From NCBI GenBank assembly GCA_027972325.1, contig JAPMOS010000027.1, positions 124,001 to 188,000 on the forward strand: DNA of 64,000 nt. Direction: 5' to 3'. Under the pieces are notes generated by a model. It had not been told where the DNA came from. It searched no databases and was given only the letters and a program-made list of their open reading frames with translations. Origin of the DNA: Paratrimastix pyriformis. Its lineage: Eukaryota > Preaxostyla > Paratrimastigidae. Below, in pieces: positions 32,735-44,450 of the stretch. Each line of letters opens with the position of its first letter. Positions within the stretch are counted from its first letter, which is position 1. The position numbers were made by a program, and so were the translations under genes.

Positions 32735-35700
32735 TCACTCGAGGGGGATGGGCGTGTGGTCCTCGTCGGGCCCGATGGTGGCCAGGAAGTCCTCCTCGAT
32801 CTCCTTGGTGTCCTTGTCCGTCAGGGGCCGCCTGTCCGCCCCGCCAGTCCCGTCATCACCATCCGCCCCCCCAGCACAGCCGTGAGCAGCCCATCCATCG
32901 AGCAGCCCATCCATCGAGCAGCCCACCCATCGAGCAGCCCATCCGTCGAGCAGCCCATCCATTGAGCAGCCCCCGCTGGTGGGCTGGGCGGGTGTGCGGC
33001 GGTCGATGGGGGCGGGCGGAGCAGCGGACGTCTTGATCTCGACGGGGACCTCGGGCTTCTGCTTCTCCTTGAGGCGCTGCTCGCGGACGCGGGCCTCGAT
33101 GTTCTTCTCGCGCTTGGCCTCCCGCTCGAAGACCCCCTGCACGGCCGCCTTCTCGTTGCTCTGCGCCACGGCCAGCCCCTCGCACAGCTCGTAGACGGCC
33201 ACTGCGGGCCCCCCCGACCCCCCACCCCCGACCCGGGTGAGAGTGAGCAACGAGGCCGGGTGGGCCGGGTGGGCGAAACAAGGCGATAGGGGGCGAGGCG
33301 GCGTGGGGCGGACCGGAGCCGTCGGCCGAGCCTGCGCTGAGGAGGCTGCCGCCCGTGTGGACCTCCATCGAGGTGATGGCCGCGTCGGAGATCTGCATCC
33401 CCAGCCCCCCCCGCGCACACAACACACGGGTCAGAAAGGGTCCGCGACCAAGAGGGGCCGGGCAGGGAGACAGGGGGGTGGGGGAGGCCGGGCGGGGACC
33501 TTCCAGTCCTTGACGGCCTTCTGCTGGGCGGCCATGTCCCAGATGCCCATGAAGCCGTTCCGCATGGCCGTGAAGAAGACCCCCGGCCGGGTGGGGCTCC
33601 AGCAGCCCGTCGTCAGGTACTGGGTCTCGAAGGGCATCGTCACGATGGGCGTCCGCACGTCGTCCGCCCACACCTGCGCCCCCCCGGTACCCCGGCAGCC
33701 ACCCGAGACGGGGGGGAGGCAGCCCAACCCGTCAGCACCTGCGGGGGCGCGCCCCATGGCCTTGTCCACGGCTCACGCCCTTCTGTGCCCTACGATGCCC
33801 CTACGATGCCCCTACGATGCCCCTACGATGCCCCTACGATGCCCCTTCGGTGCCCGGTGATGTGAGGGAGGGGATGGAGGCCAAGGAGGCCAAGGAAGGG
33901 AGGGAAGAGGGGCTGGCGGACCCTGGCGGCCCAGTCGCCGATGGTCATGAAGAAGCGCGAGTGGAACGGGTTCCGCTGCAGGCCCCGCCCCCACGAGGCA
34001 CCCAGACGAGACGCCACTGGTCAAAAGCGGCCCCTCGTCCCCAGTCCAGGCCGGAAAGGGGCGGCCAGGAGGGAGGGGGAGGGGAGATCGTGGGCCGGGG
34101 CCGACCTGGATGGCGTACACGGGGCCGTAGTGGCCGGGGAAGGGCTGGGCGATCTTCTCGGCGGCCGACTTGGCCTTGCGGTTGCACAGCAGGGCCAGGC
34201 CTTGCTCGGTGCCCACCATGAACTTGGACGGCTGCACGCGCGCCCACCCAGCGGTCGGTCACAGCCCCGGCACGGCAGGGTCAGCACCCCGCCTGGCGAG
34301 GGAGAGGCGAGGGAGAGGCGAGGGGACGGGGGACGGGACGAGAGGGCCGGGGCGGACCCCGAGGGCCGGGTCGTAGTCGAGCGAGACGCCGCCCAGCATG
34401 GACCCGTCGGCCTTGTTGACCAGGTCCAGCACCTCCGTCGGCTCCGCTGCGCCCCGCCGCCGCTCAGTCAGCCGATGCCCGACCGCCACCATCCCCCCCC
34501 CCCCCCCCCCCCCCCCCGCCGGGCACGGTGGACGGGACGGCGGACGCACGGACCCATCCTCCGGAGATCCCACCACATGACGCGCCCGTCCGTCGAGACG
34601 GAGGCAAGCTCCATGGCTGCCCGCCCACCCACCGCCCAGGGGGAAGCACCGTGAGCGGAAGCGGGGAGCCGGGCGGCCGGGGCGCAGGGGCGATGGCGGG
34701 GCCGTGGGGGCATGCGGGGAGGGGCGGCCGGGGCGGACCGGTCTTGCTCTGGAGCCACTGGACCTTGTAGACCGGGTCCCGGTGGCACTTCTCGATGGGC
34801 GAGCTCTCGTAGGCCAGGGGCCCTTACGCGGGTCGTAGAAGGCTGCCCAGAGGGACCCAACGGCGGGGCGGGGCGGGGCACATGAGTCAGCCCAAAGGGA
34901 CAGCAGAACCACCGCCCGGCCGAACACAGGACGGTGCAGGCAGGGCAGTAGGGTGCAGGCAGGGCAGTAGGGTGCAGGGGCAGGAGCGGGGGCGGGGGCA
35001 GGAGCGGGGGCGGGGGCAGGAGCGGGGCAGGAGCGGGGGCAGGAGCGGGGGGCAGGAGCGGGGGCGGGGGCAGGAGCGGGGCAGGAGCGGGGGCAGGAGC
35101 GGGGGCAGGAGCGGGGGCGGGGGCGGGGGCAGGAGCGGGGCGGGGGCAGGAGCGGGGGCGGGGGGCAGGAGCGGGGGCGGGGGCGGGGTGCCGGACAGAT
35201 GACGCCGTTGTACGAGCCGCCCACGATGATGTGGGTGTCCTTGTAGTTGAACTGCAGCGAGACCAGCGGCGAGACGGGCTGCATCTCGGTGATGGGCATG
35301 TTGGGGTTCTGCACGGGGCAGCCCACACGGCAGGAACCAACACACGGCAGGAACCAAAGGGCCCAGCAGAGCAGACAGGCGCTGAGCAGCGCAAGGGATG
35401 GGGGCTCCCTCCTCCCCTCCTCCCCTCCCCCTCCTCCTCCCCTCCCTCCCCTTCTTCCCTTCTTCCCCTCCCCCTCAATGTGGCTGCAAAGGGAGGGGTG
35501 GACCTCGAGGTCCCAGATGTACGACGCGGGCGACATCTCGCCCGGCTGCCGCTGGAACTGGCTCACCGCGTAGGCGACCGCGATCCGGCCCCGCTCGTCG
35601 GGGTGCCACGAGATCATGGCCGCCGACCGCTTCACCTTGTTCGGGTCTCTGCCCCACCGAAGGTGCGTGCGAGAAGATGAGGGTGATTATGTGGTGCGTG

Positions 35701-36327
35701 AGAGGAGGAGGAGGAGGAGGGAGGAGGGGGGGGGGGGGGCGGCAGGGGAAGGAGGGGGACCCGGACTTGAGGGTGAGCAGGCAGCGGGGCTGGGTGATGT
35801 CCTGCGAGCGATCGGGTACCACGTCGTCGAAGTAATGCTCAGCAATATCAATGGCATCGTTCTGCTTCATCAGCTCTTCGGTCGTCCCCGTCAGACTCTT
35901 GACAGCCGAAATATAGACATCATCACGCTCGACCTTTGGGGAAAGGGGAGGGTGACAGTCGGATGAAGGGTCTCCGAACCTTTTTCCTGAACATATTCAA
36001 GTGATCGATTTCATTCGGGTCGATATCCTTGGGCCAGCCACCTTCCTTGTGCAGCATGCCTCGAGAGGCGATGCTGAAACTTTCTGTGTTTGCCTGTTGG
36101 TGGAAATGCGTTGATATTCCTCTTACGAATCAGGAAACACAGACTTCGTGCTCCGACATCTCAGGTGCGCACTGCACAGCGACAGTGGAAAGAGGCACCG
36201 GAGTGAAGTGAGCCTGCATCGCAGGATTCGAGGCGATATCAACGAGCATCTCGGGCCCGGTCACCGTGAAATTAGGGTGCCTGCCGAAGTCTTTGCGCTT
36301 CTTTGTGTACGGGAACACAAGATCCAT
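32735..36327 (-). CDS. DNAI2: Axonemal outer-arm dynein intermediate chain (DNAI2/IC69)
   Basis: WD-repeat intermediate chain that anchors the outer dynein arm on ciliary doublets. Exon 1 from the ATG at 36327 gives [20 protein letters not shown] and PEMSEHE. The next exon has [20 protein letters not shown], then [22 protein letters not shown]-repeat exons follow: [90 protein letters not shown] and [15 protein letters not shown]. The tail has the family's charged helix [19 protein letters not shown] and [17 protein letters not shown], ending [17 protein letters not shown]. About 12 exons; the introns are long and repeat-filled. This gene is direct evidence for motile cilia. Head-to-head with the RING gene. 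Confidence 0.93.
32884..32966. repeat. 16-bp repeat CCATCGAGCAGCCCAT near the DNAI2 3' end
   Basis: Five to six copies. On the coding strand it stays open and would read as [10 protein letters not shown] units between two conserved-looking tail segments, so it may be either exonic or a small intron. Confidence 0.75.
33791..33852. repeat. 12-bp repeat CCCCTACGATGC
   Basis: Five near-identical copies in a DNAI2 intron. Confidence 0.85.
34960..35192. repeat. GGGGGCAGGAGC minisatellite in a DNAI2 intron
   Basis: About 230 bp of G-rich units with variable length. The opposite strand reads Ala/Pro repeats in several frames, which should not be taken as protein. Confidence 0.85.
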
Positions 36328-36443
36328 TGTTCAAACGCGCGAAGCAAGTCGCGTTTAGTACCCCTGGGAGTGAGTAGCTCTTCGTCTTTCCACTCGAACG
36401 CCAAGGCCGAATTTTTCAGAGAACAATTTTTTTGTCTGATTAA

Positions 36444-38254
36444 ATGGACGAGCTGCACCGGGTTTTAGTGGCCCGTTATTCTCGCCAACCCGCCGTTGCT
36501 GACGATCAATCCAATAATACTGCCGACCTCGCAACGTTTGGTCCTGGTCAACGGCTTGGTGGGACTGCATCTCGGCCCAGTTCTTCGCATCATTCCCCTC
36601 CCTCAGCACCATCTTCCTCCACAGTTGCACAAGGACCGACTGCCGAATCGGCTCCCCCAGCTCCCCCGGCGCACCAGCCGCCGCGGCGTGAGCTCGTTCC
36701 TCATCATTCCGTCCATCACTCCACCCATTCGGATGTGACCGAATCAGCCCCGTCTCTTCCTCGGCTCTCTGTTGGCACGCGGTCGGCCCCTCGCTTCGCG
36801 CCCCTCGTGGCGGCTCGGACACCCCCATCTCAACCCCTTTCCTCGACCCCTCCCCCTGCTCCCGATTCTGTCGGCAGTGCCCCTTCGGCGGCATCGCCGG
36901 CACCAATGTCACCCTCCACCCCACCCCCACCCCCACCCGTGCACGCGGCTGTCCCCCTCGCCGCCGAGGCGGGTCCCGCTCACCCATCTCTCTCCACGCG
37001 TCGCGTCCCCCTCGCCACTCGCGACCAGCGGCCTCTGGGTCCTCGCCGTGGTGCCACCACGGCCGCCCCGCCCGCCCATTCTTCTTCTTCTTCGGCTTCT
37101 TCCGTCCCTCGACGTCCGGCCGTCCCGCACACCCGCGCCGCTCCTGCCCCTCCCGCTCCCGCTCCTCCTCCCCCGCCCGCCCCCGTCCGGCGCTCGCGGA
37201 CGCCTCCTCCTCCCGCCCCCCGGAGGGTCCCCCGAGGAGCAGGATCCCTGGGCGCAGGCCACCCTCCTGCAGCCGCCTCGGCGCCGCCTCCCGATGCCGC
37301 CGATCCCACCGCCCCTGCCCCTGCCCCTACCCCGCCCCCGCCCCCGAGGGGCACGAGGCTGCCGCCCCGGGGGCCGACGATGCCCATCCACAGGCGGCTC
37401 CCCACCCAGCGCCGCGCCGGCACGCATCCACGGGACCCACCGGGCGCCGCGATCGCCCCGCCCCACGGGCCGCCCCCCACGCGGCCCACCGGGGTGCCGA
37501 GCTGGCCCGGCAGATCGAGGCCCAGGACCGCCTGCTGGCCATGCGACTCCATGGGGCGATGCGGGGCCGGGGTGGGCCCATGCAACGATCCCTGGACGAG
37601 CTGCGGGCGTTGCAGGTCAGCCTCCTGGAGGCCCAGGAGGGCCGCCTGGTGGGCGGGGACCTCGAGTGGGCCCTCGGGGGCGGGGGCGGGGGCGGGCCGG
37701 CGCTCAGCCCCGACAGGGCGGCCCTCATCCGCCGGCTGCAGATGAGTGATGATGTTCCTGCCTACGAGGTCCGCGTTCGCCGCCGCCAACAGCCGACAGG
37801 AACCATCACCGCACCATCTCCTCCACCCCATCCCCTGACAGGAGCTCCTCAAGCTTGAGGACGTCCATCAGGGGCTGCCCCAGATGTGCATCGACCTGCT
37901 GCCCACATTCCCCTACAGGCCGCCTCCGCCCCGGGCCACAGCCACCGACCCAGGGCTGCCCGTCGCCCCAGCGGAGCCCACCCCGAGCGGGGCGGCGGGC
38001 ACCGGAGAGAATCCCGAGGATAAGCTGTCTGCCGCCGCCAGCCCCCATAGCAGCTCCTGACAGTCTCCCGCAGGTCGTGCCCCATCTGCCTGGAGGAGTA
38101 CAAGGAGGGCGAGCCCCTGCGGGTCCTGCCCTGCTTCCACCGGGCCCACCAGGAGTGCCTCGACCCCTGGCTCCGCAAGAGCAAGCGCTGCCCCATCTGC
38201 CAGACCATCGTCCAGATGGCCGAGTGGGGTGGCTCCCAGGAAAACCTCGCCTAG
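36444..38254 (+). CDS. RING-H2 E3 ubiquitin ligase with disordered N-terminus
   Basis: Three exons: 36444-37768, 37842-38027 and 38075-38254. About 500 residues of Pro/Ser/Ala-rich sequence precede a helical region (RSLDELRALQVSLLEAQEGR), then LLKLEDVHQGLPQMCIDLLP. The final splice (donor GTCTGC) exactly restores the RING start. The zinc finger is SCPICLEEYKEGEPLRVLPC followed by FHRAHQECLDPWLRKSKRC and PIC, giving C-x2-C, C-x-H-x2-H-x2-C and C-x2-C, the H2 type. The protein ends VQMAEWGGSQENLA. It would transfer ubiquitin from an E2 to unknown substrates. No membrane segment is seen, unlike many RING-H2 ligases. One frame shift in the GC-rich disordered part (about 37480-37500) looks like an assembly indel. 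Confidence 0.87.
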
Positions 38255-38349
38255 ATCGTCGTTCCCTCTCGACCGGAGTCTTCGTGCCGGGCTGCGTTTT
38301 TGTGATGGGGTTGGAGGAATAATGTACACGCACGCAAACAATCGGAGAA

Positions 38350-38694
38350 TCATCTCCTCGTGGTAGCGACTTGGGTAACACGTTCGAGGGTGTCAATGGA
38401 GCGGTCCAGACTGGCCAGACGATCCTTCAGAAGTGCCAGCCGCGTGCGAACGGAATGCTGTAAAGTGAGTTAAGGGAAAAACAAAAAGTCGATGCAAGAA
38501 GGCACCATATACAAAAATGGCAATCGATATCAAAACTGTTCAGGAATGTCCCCAGCCGGAGAAGAGAATGTGAAACAGTCTCGATTGCTGCTCTATTCTG
38601 CCAGTACTCTTGCATATCCGGAGAATATCTAGGAGCGTTCCACCAAAACAGTGAGGGCGGGCAAATGAGCATCAGACAGCGTTGCGTCGGCCAT
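38350..38694 (-). CDS. BRK1: BRK1/HSPC300, SCAR/WAVE complex subunit
   Basis: Smallest subunit of the WAVE complex that activates Arp2/3 actin nucleation. Three exons: a 17-nt first exon (MADAT) with donor GTCTGA and a 47-nt intron, then YSPDMQEYWQNRAAIETVSH and LLRLGTFLNSFDIDC, then HSVRTRLALLKDRLASLDRS and IDTLERVTQVATTRR. This matches human BRK1 ([37 protein letters not shown]) closely, and the length of about 80 aa is right. The last junction is off by one base, near a run of five T, so either the donor is unusual or one base is wrong. Divergent from HOOK, 48 bp between start codons. Confidence 0.85.
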
Positions 38695-38742
38695 TTTTCG
38701 GTTTGGCGTATAGCTTATATCCCCAATTTGATTGCTGCTAAG

Positions 38743-41158
38743 ATGGAGGAAGTGGACGCGCCCCCCTCGCCCCCTGATGAAGCAATCATTGCCTGGGTTT
38801 GTAGCCTCGTTGTCTGAGTGCTCATATCCCCTCCCTCGCCCCCCCCAGGTAAACTCCTTCCCCAATCTGTCCAAGCAATGTCACGCCCTTTCCGACCTCT
38901 CGGATGCTGTGCTTTTCTTTGAAATTCTCTCAAGAATGTTTGTCCCCTTGCCACCTCTGTTTTAACATGTCCTTCGCAGAGCACCACAGCATTTCGATCT
39001 ATCCATGATCAAAACCGACGCTGGTGACAACTCGGTTTTACGGCTCCAAAACCTGCGACGCCTTGTGAAAGGGCTTCAGGATTTCTATCCTGACGTGCTT
39101 CATCAAAACTTCACCGCCGAATTCGACCTCCCCCTAATTTCGAGGCCTCCTCCCCCGGAGGGGGAGGCCGGCCCGTTCTCTGGGGCCGTGCTGGCGTTGG
39201 CGAAGTGTGTGCTCGGATGCGTGGTTAACTGTGACGAGACGGGGATGTATATCTCCGAGATCATGAACCTCCCCGTCGGCGTCCAGTCCGCCCTGATGCT
39301 CATCATCAAGACGGTCCGCCCTGGCCCTGGCCCTGGCCTGCGGGTATCACGATCTCTGCCGTTCGGTCCTTCTGCCCCGCTTCCTCAGGTTGTTGCCACT
39401 CCTGCGTCTGCCGCGACGGCTCCACACGGGGAAGGGCCGCCCGACCTGGACGACGACTTGTCCGTGCGCTCACTGCCCTCCCCTTCACTGCCCTCCCTGC
39501 CCTACTCTCTGCTCCCTCACTGCCCTCCCCCTCACTGCCCTCCCCCTCACTGCCCTCCCCCTCACTGCCCTCCCCCCTCACTGCCCTCCCCCTGCCCTCC
39601 CCCCTCACTGCCCTCCCCTCACTGCCCTCCCCTCACTGCCCTCCCCTCACTGCCCTCCCCCTCACTGCCCTCCCCCTCACTGCCCTCCCCCTCACTGCCC
39701 TCCTCACTGCGGCGCTGGCTCCCCTTCGGTCTGCAGCCCCGAGTCGGCACTGACGCGCCACGAAGATGACGGGGACGATCTCGGGCTGGGGATGTGCTCG
39801 GCCGGCCGGCATCACCCCGACGCGACCTCCCCCGGGGCCGAGGCCACCAGCCCCCGCGGTCCGGCCGACATTGGTCGGCCCCGCCCCCAACCGGCAGGCC
39901 CGACCGCCCGCTGCCCTTCACATTCGCTCACGTTCTCCCCATCCCACCCCCCCCCCCCCCCCCTGTGACCCCTTTCCCGGGGGGGCAGACCTGGGAGGAC
40001 TTCTCTCGGCCAACAGCACGGTGGCGGGGGTGCAACAGGTTGCCCTGGCCCAGATCGAGCAGCTCACCGCCGAGCGGCGCGCCTTGGAGGAGCGCTGCGG
40101 GCGGCTCGAGGCCGACTTGGCCCAGCAGCGGGCCGCCGGTCAGGAGCAGGACCGCCGCCTGGCCGACATGCAGAGGCGCCTCGCCGAGACCGGCCAGCAG
40201 CTCGAGGAGGCCACCGCCCTCGCCCAGTCCGACAAGTCTGCCGCCACGCTCCCACCCCCGGTTGCTCCCACCCCCGGTTGCTCCCACCCCCGGTTGCTCC
40301 CACCCCCGGTTGCTCCCACCCCCGGTTGCTCCCACCCCGGTTGCTCCCACCCCGGTTGCTCCCACCCCCGGTCGTTCCACCCCCGCCCCGATCGGTCTCG
40401 TCGGCTGGGTTCTCTCGGCGTTTGGGTCGCCCCACCACCCGCAACCTCTTGGCTGGTGGGGACGGGATGGGGCTGCCAGGGAGACATTCACCCTCGAGCG
40501 GCACCACCTGGAGGCGGCCCTGGCCCAGCGCGACCAGGAGCTCGACACCCTGCAGCACAAGGTCCGCCCCCTCCCCGCCGCTGCGCCCAGGGTCGACGCC
40601 CCCAAGCCGACATCCGCTGGACTGACATCCCGCCCTTGATTGCGACCTGACCTGCCCCTCCCTCCATCCCCGCGGCCCCCGGCAGACCGAGCAGATGGCC
40701 ACCATGCAGGCCGAGAACCGGGCCCTGCGGGACGAGCTGGACATGCTCCGCGCCAGCGCCACCGAGCAGGCCAGGCCCGACGAGTTCGCCGAGCGGTACC
40801 GGGCCAAGGTTGCCGAGATGGCAGACCTCCAGCGCCAGCTCAAGGCCCGCACCCCCGCTCCTGCCCCTGCATTCGCGGGCTCCGTCAGCCCCTCCCCAGG
40901 CTGACGGTTGGGCTGGGCCTCACCAGCCAATGAAATCCCGCCGCCCCATCTGCCGCACCATCTGCCGCAGGCCCTGGACGAGCTCAACACACGCTACCTG
41001 GACAAGCTCGCCTCGGCCGAGGAGGCCGCAAGGCAGGTCGGTACGGGCCCCATCATAGCCCCGACCCCCCGGTCCCCCGTCCCCCATCCCCCCGGTCGCC
41101 CCCAGCCAGCGCTGTCCGGTTGGCCGCTGGTCTCATTGGCCTCTCTGCCTCTGATCCC

Positions 41159-41251
<93 letters not shown>

Positions 41252-43994
41252 GCAGGCGGGCCAGATGCGGGCCCAGTGGGAGGCTGCCCGGACGGCCCGA
41301 GATCAGGCCGAGCAGGCACGCGACGAGGCCACCGCCCGCCAGGCCGCCCTCGTCCGGACCCCCCCCCCCCCCCCCCCCCGGCGCACTGGGCGCTGGTTGG
41401 CTCATCGCTCACCTGGCTGCGGCGGGGTGGGCGGGGCGGGCAGACGGCCGATGCGGACCAGCTGCGGGAGCGCGTCCAGGCCCTCCGCGACGAGAACGCC
41501 CACCTGCGCGTCCGCATCGACACCCTCAGCGCAGCCGCACCCGCCGCCGCCCCCGCCGCCCCATCCGCTGGCCCTGCCGCCGAGCAGGCCGAGAACCCGG
41601 AGAGGTCCGTCCCCTTGGTGGCCGCCGAGTGCCGCGGGTGCGAGCGGGGTGCGGGGTGCGGGGTGCGGGGTGCGGGGTGCGGGGTGCGGGGTGCGGGGTG
41701 CGGGGTGCGGGGTGGCCTTGGCGCCTGTGGGCTGATTCTTCCATGTCCGCATCTCTGTGCTCCGTGCCGCGCCCAGCACGGCTGCCCTGCAGCGGCGGGT
41801 GGGGCAGCTGCAGCGGCGGCTGCGGGACGTGGAGCTCGAGCTGGACGAGTCGCGGGCCCTCCTCGCTGCCCAGAAGGAGCGCGCTCCCCAGCAGGGCCCC
41901 GCCCCCGCGGCCCCCGCCACCAGCGGGCCGGGCGTCATCTCGGAGGGGCAGCTCAGCGAGCTCCGCAATCAGGTCCCTGCCCTGGGCTCCTGGCGGCCGG
42001 GCGGGCGGCCGGGCGGGTGGGTGGACAGGGCGGTCAAGCGAATCCGTCCCATCGGGTATGCCCCGTTCACCGCGTCCCTCTCTGCCCGGCCCACCCTGCG
42101 CCCCACCAGGTCATGGCAGCCCGCCAGCAGGCCGAGAGCGCCGCCCGAGAGCTGCAGCTGGCCCGGCAGAGCAACGAGAGCATGCAGCTCAAGGTGGCCC
42201 GCGAGAAGGAGGTCCTCGCCACGGTCAGCGCGGCCCCCTTCCCCCACCCCCATCCTCGCCCATCTCGCCCATCGCCCATCCTCTCGCCCGCCCTGCGTGC
42301 CGACCCCTCTCCCATCTCACATTGGCTGGGCCCTTCATTCAGGAGCTGGACGAGATGCGGGCCCGGTTTGCCCCGCTGGTGGACAAGCTGTCCCGGCTGG
42401 AGCGGGACAACGCCCGGCTTCAGGAGGAGGCGGCCGCCCTCCCGGCCTCGCCCTCGGTGCTGCTGGCCGCCACTGGGACAGCCCCCGCCCCAGCTGGCGG
42501 AGCTGCCCGGCCCTCGACGCCGCCCCCCGCGGGCGCCCAGTCGGCCGTGCAGACACCCCAGCAGCTCCGGACGCCCCACGTGCCCCTCGTCCGCCAAAGG
42601 GACGCCCTCGACGGCCCACAGGCCGCTCCCCCAACGGGCTCCCCGCCGGTCCCAGGCACGCCCGTCCGTTCCTCCGCCTTGCTTCGTCTCGGCTCTCGTC
42701 TCGTCTCTCGTCTAGTCTTGGTTCTAGTCTCGGCTCTAGTCTCTCTCGTCGAGTCTCGGCTCGAGTCTCGGCTTTTCTTGATGCTCTGCTCTGCTCTGCT
42801 CTGCTCTGCTCTGCTCTGCTCTGCTCTTGTTGGGGGCTGTGGGGTGGGGTGGGGTGGGGGCTACAGGGCCGGGCCGACCTGACGCTGACGCCCGACGAGC
42901 TGCGGCAGCTGATCTGGGACAAGGCCGACCTGCAGCGGGGCCAGCAGGAGCTCAACGTGCGGCTGGCCGAGATGGAGGCCGACCGGAAGAAGCTCACCCA
43001 GAAGCTGGCCCACTACGCCAAGTTCCTCCGGGACCTGTCCAGCGAGAACAAGGTCAAGACCGAGCAGGAGGCGGCCCTGCGGCAGTCCCTCGAGGAGAAG
43101 GACCGGGCCATCCAGTACCTCAAGGACTCCCGCGAGGACACCGCCCGCAGCCTCTACAGGGAGCTCAAGCTCATGGCCTCGGGTCCGCGCCTCCCCGCCG
43201 CTCCCGCCTCGCCCTTCTCAACAGAGCACGCCGAGCGGCCTGCTGACGCCTTCCTCTGCTTCCTGCACCCGCTTCCTGCACCCACTTCCTGCACCCGCTT
43301 CCTGCACCCACTTCCTGCACCCACTTCCTGCACCCGCTTCCTGCACCCGCTTCCTGCACCCGCTTCCTGTGCTCCCTTGGCTGGCGCGGCTTCATCGGCT
43401 TCATTTCCATCGGCTGCTTCGTTTCCATCGCTGCTTCATGGGTCACAGCCTTCTACAATCTCTCCGGCGAGCTCTTCAAGGCTCAGGGCGGGGCCTACCT
43501 GCCGCGTGAGGGGCCCTTCTCCCACCTCATCCCCGCCCCTCTGTCGCGCCTCGTCCGGGCCGGTCCGCACCGCTCGCCTCCGGAGCCCGACCTCACCGCA
43601 CCTCACCTCACCTCCACCGCACCGCACCGCACCGCACCGCACCGCACCGCACCGCACCGCACCGCACCGCACCGCACCGCACCGCACCGCACCTCACCCT
43701 CGACCATATCCTTTCCATTTTTGGGATGCTTTCCTCGGGATGGCATTCCCTTCCAGGAGGCGCCACTTCACCGCCATCGGCGGGGCCGCCCATCCCCAGC
43801 CCCCAGCCGCCCCCCCGGCCGTGGCCCCGTTTTTCGCCGGGCCCCATCTGACCCACCCTCCACGAGCCCAACCCACCAGCTGGCTGTCGGCCCAGCGGGG
43901 CAACCTGCTCATGCCCCTCTTGGCTTCGGTTCCTCGCACTCCGACTCGTCAACCCGTCCCCTCTTCGGCCGGCCCCAAACAGCAATCAATGTGA
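38743..43994 (+). CDS. HOOK: HOOK family dynein adaptor
   Basis: HOOK proteins link cytoplasmic dynein to vesicles through an N-terminal Hook domain and a long coiled coil. Exons 38743-38796, 38849-38937 and 38980-39313 encode the Hook domain: MEEVDAPPSPPDEAIIAW, VNSFPNLSKQCHALSDLSDA, APQHFDLSMIKTDAGDN, LRRLVKGLQDFYPDVLHQ and AKCVLGCVVNCDETGMYISE. Coiled-coil exons follow at about 40010-40240, 40490-40560, 40685-40905, 40975-41040, 41255-41355, 41450-41610, 41775-41970, 42110-42225, 42345-42650 and 42870-43180, containing for example LTPDELRQLIWDKADLQRGQ. The tail has TAFYNLSGELFKAQ, matching the SAWYNMGMTLHKK end of human Hook3, and ends with QPVPSSAGPKQQSM. Almost every intron carries a private tandem repeat. 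Confidence 0.88.
39484..39706. repeat. CACTGCCCTCCCCCT minisatellite (HOOK intron)
   Basis: About 15 variable copies of 10-15 bp, downstream of the exon ending DLDDDLS. Confidence 0.9.
40253..40374. repeat. 16-bp repeat CACCCCCGGTTGCTCC (HOOK intron)
   Basis: Seven to eight copies, some shortened by one C. Repeats abut directly, without spacers. Confidence 0.9.
41157..41251. repeat. (CCCTGT)15 (HOOK intron)
   Basis: Near-perfect hexanucleotide array between exons ending EEAARQ and starting AGQMRAQWEAAR. Confidence 0.92.
41645..41712. repeat. (GGGTGCG)9 (HOOK intron)
   Basis: Perfect heptanucleotide array, upstream of the exon TAALQRRVGQLQ. Confidence 0.92.
42787..42828. repeat. (CTCTG)8 plus TCTCG-rich lead (HOOK intron)
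   Basis: Pentanucleotide array; the preceding 100 bp (42680-42780) are degenerate CTCGTCT units. Confidence 0.85.
43258..43374. repeat. 12-bp repeat CTTCCTGCACCC (HOOK intron)
   Basis: About nine copies, alternating CCCAC and CCCGC variants. Confidence 0.9.
43614..43692. repeat. (CACCG)n array (HOOK intron)
   Basis: About 15 pentanucleotide copies just before the last HOOK exon. Confidence 0.9.
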
Positions 43995-44181
43995 TCGGTT
44001 TATTTCGATTCTCAGTTTCGAATTTGTGGAGTGAGCGCCAGTTTGTTGCAGTGGTGGAGTTTTTTTGCGGCTCAAATACATTAGCGAGGCTCGAGAAGTC
44101 CAAATTCTGGCTGACCGGCGGTACTATCGACTATCCGCGCAAGCCTCTCTGAGTTTTTCACTTCTTCATCTCGTTTATTGA

Positions 44182-44450
44182 ATGAATACGGAAGTTTTTT
44201 CGTCGCCAAACTCGCCCTTGCGCCTTACGGACTCGCAGGATGCGCCGGCGGAACTTGTGGAACAAAATGATATTCAGACGCGACCCGCCTCTTTCCCGCC
44301 CGCTCCGCTTGAGTCTGAACCGTCTGGTACGGCGAGCACATGCACTGAGATTGCTCACGCGCTCGCCCAATCCGCATCGTCGGAAACGATTTCGGCCCAT
44401 GGCTGTGATGTCCATTCCCGGATGAACTCTCCTGTCGCTGCTCCACGGCA
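44182..44450 (+). CDS. Possible first exon of an interrupted host gene
   Basis: An ATG at 44182 opens a frame starting MNTEVFSSPNSPLRLTDSQD, with a moderately AT-richer composition like other first exons here and unlike the GC-rich LINE that follows. It runs about 90 codons (ending near CDVHSRMNSPVA) before the sequence changes character. No splice donor or downstream partner is recognised. It may be the 5' end of a host gene into which the LINE inserted, or the LINE's own 5' region. The minus strand is also open here. Confidence 0.3.

Noticed and set aside
40253-40374. CRISPR-like array
   Set aside because: Repeats abut without unique spacers, and they lie in a eukaryotic intron. The same holds for the other arrays in the window.
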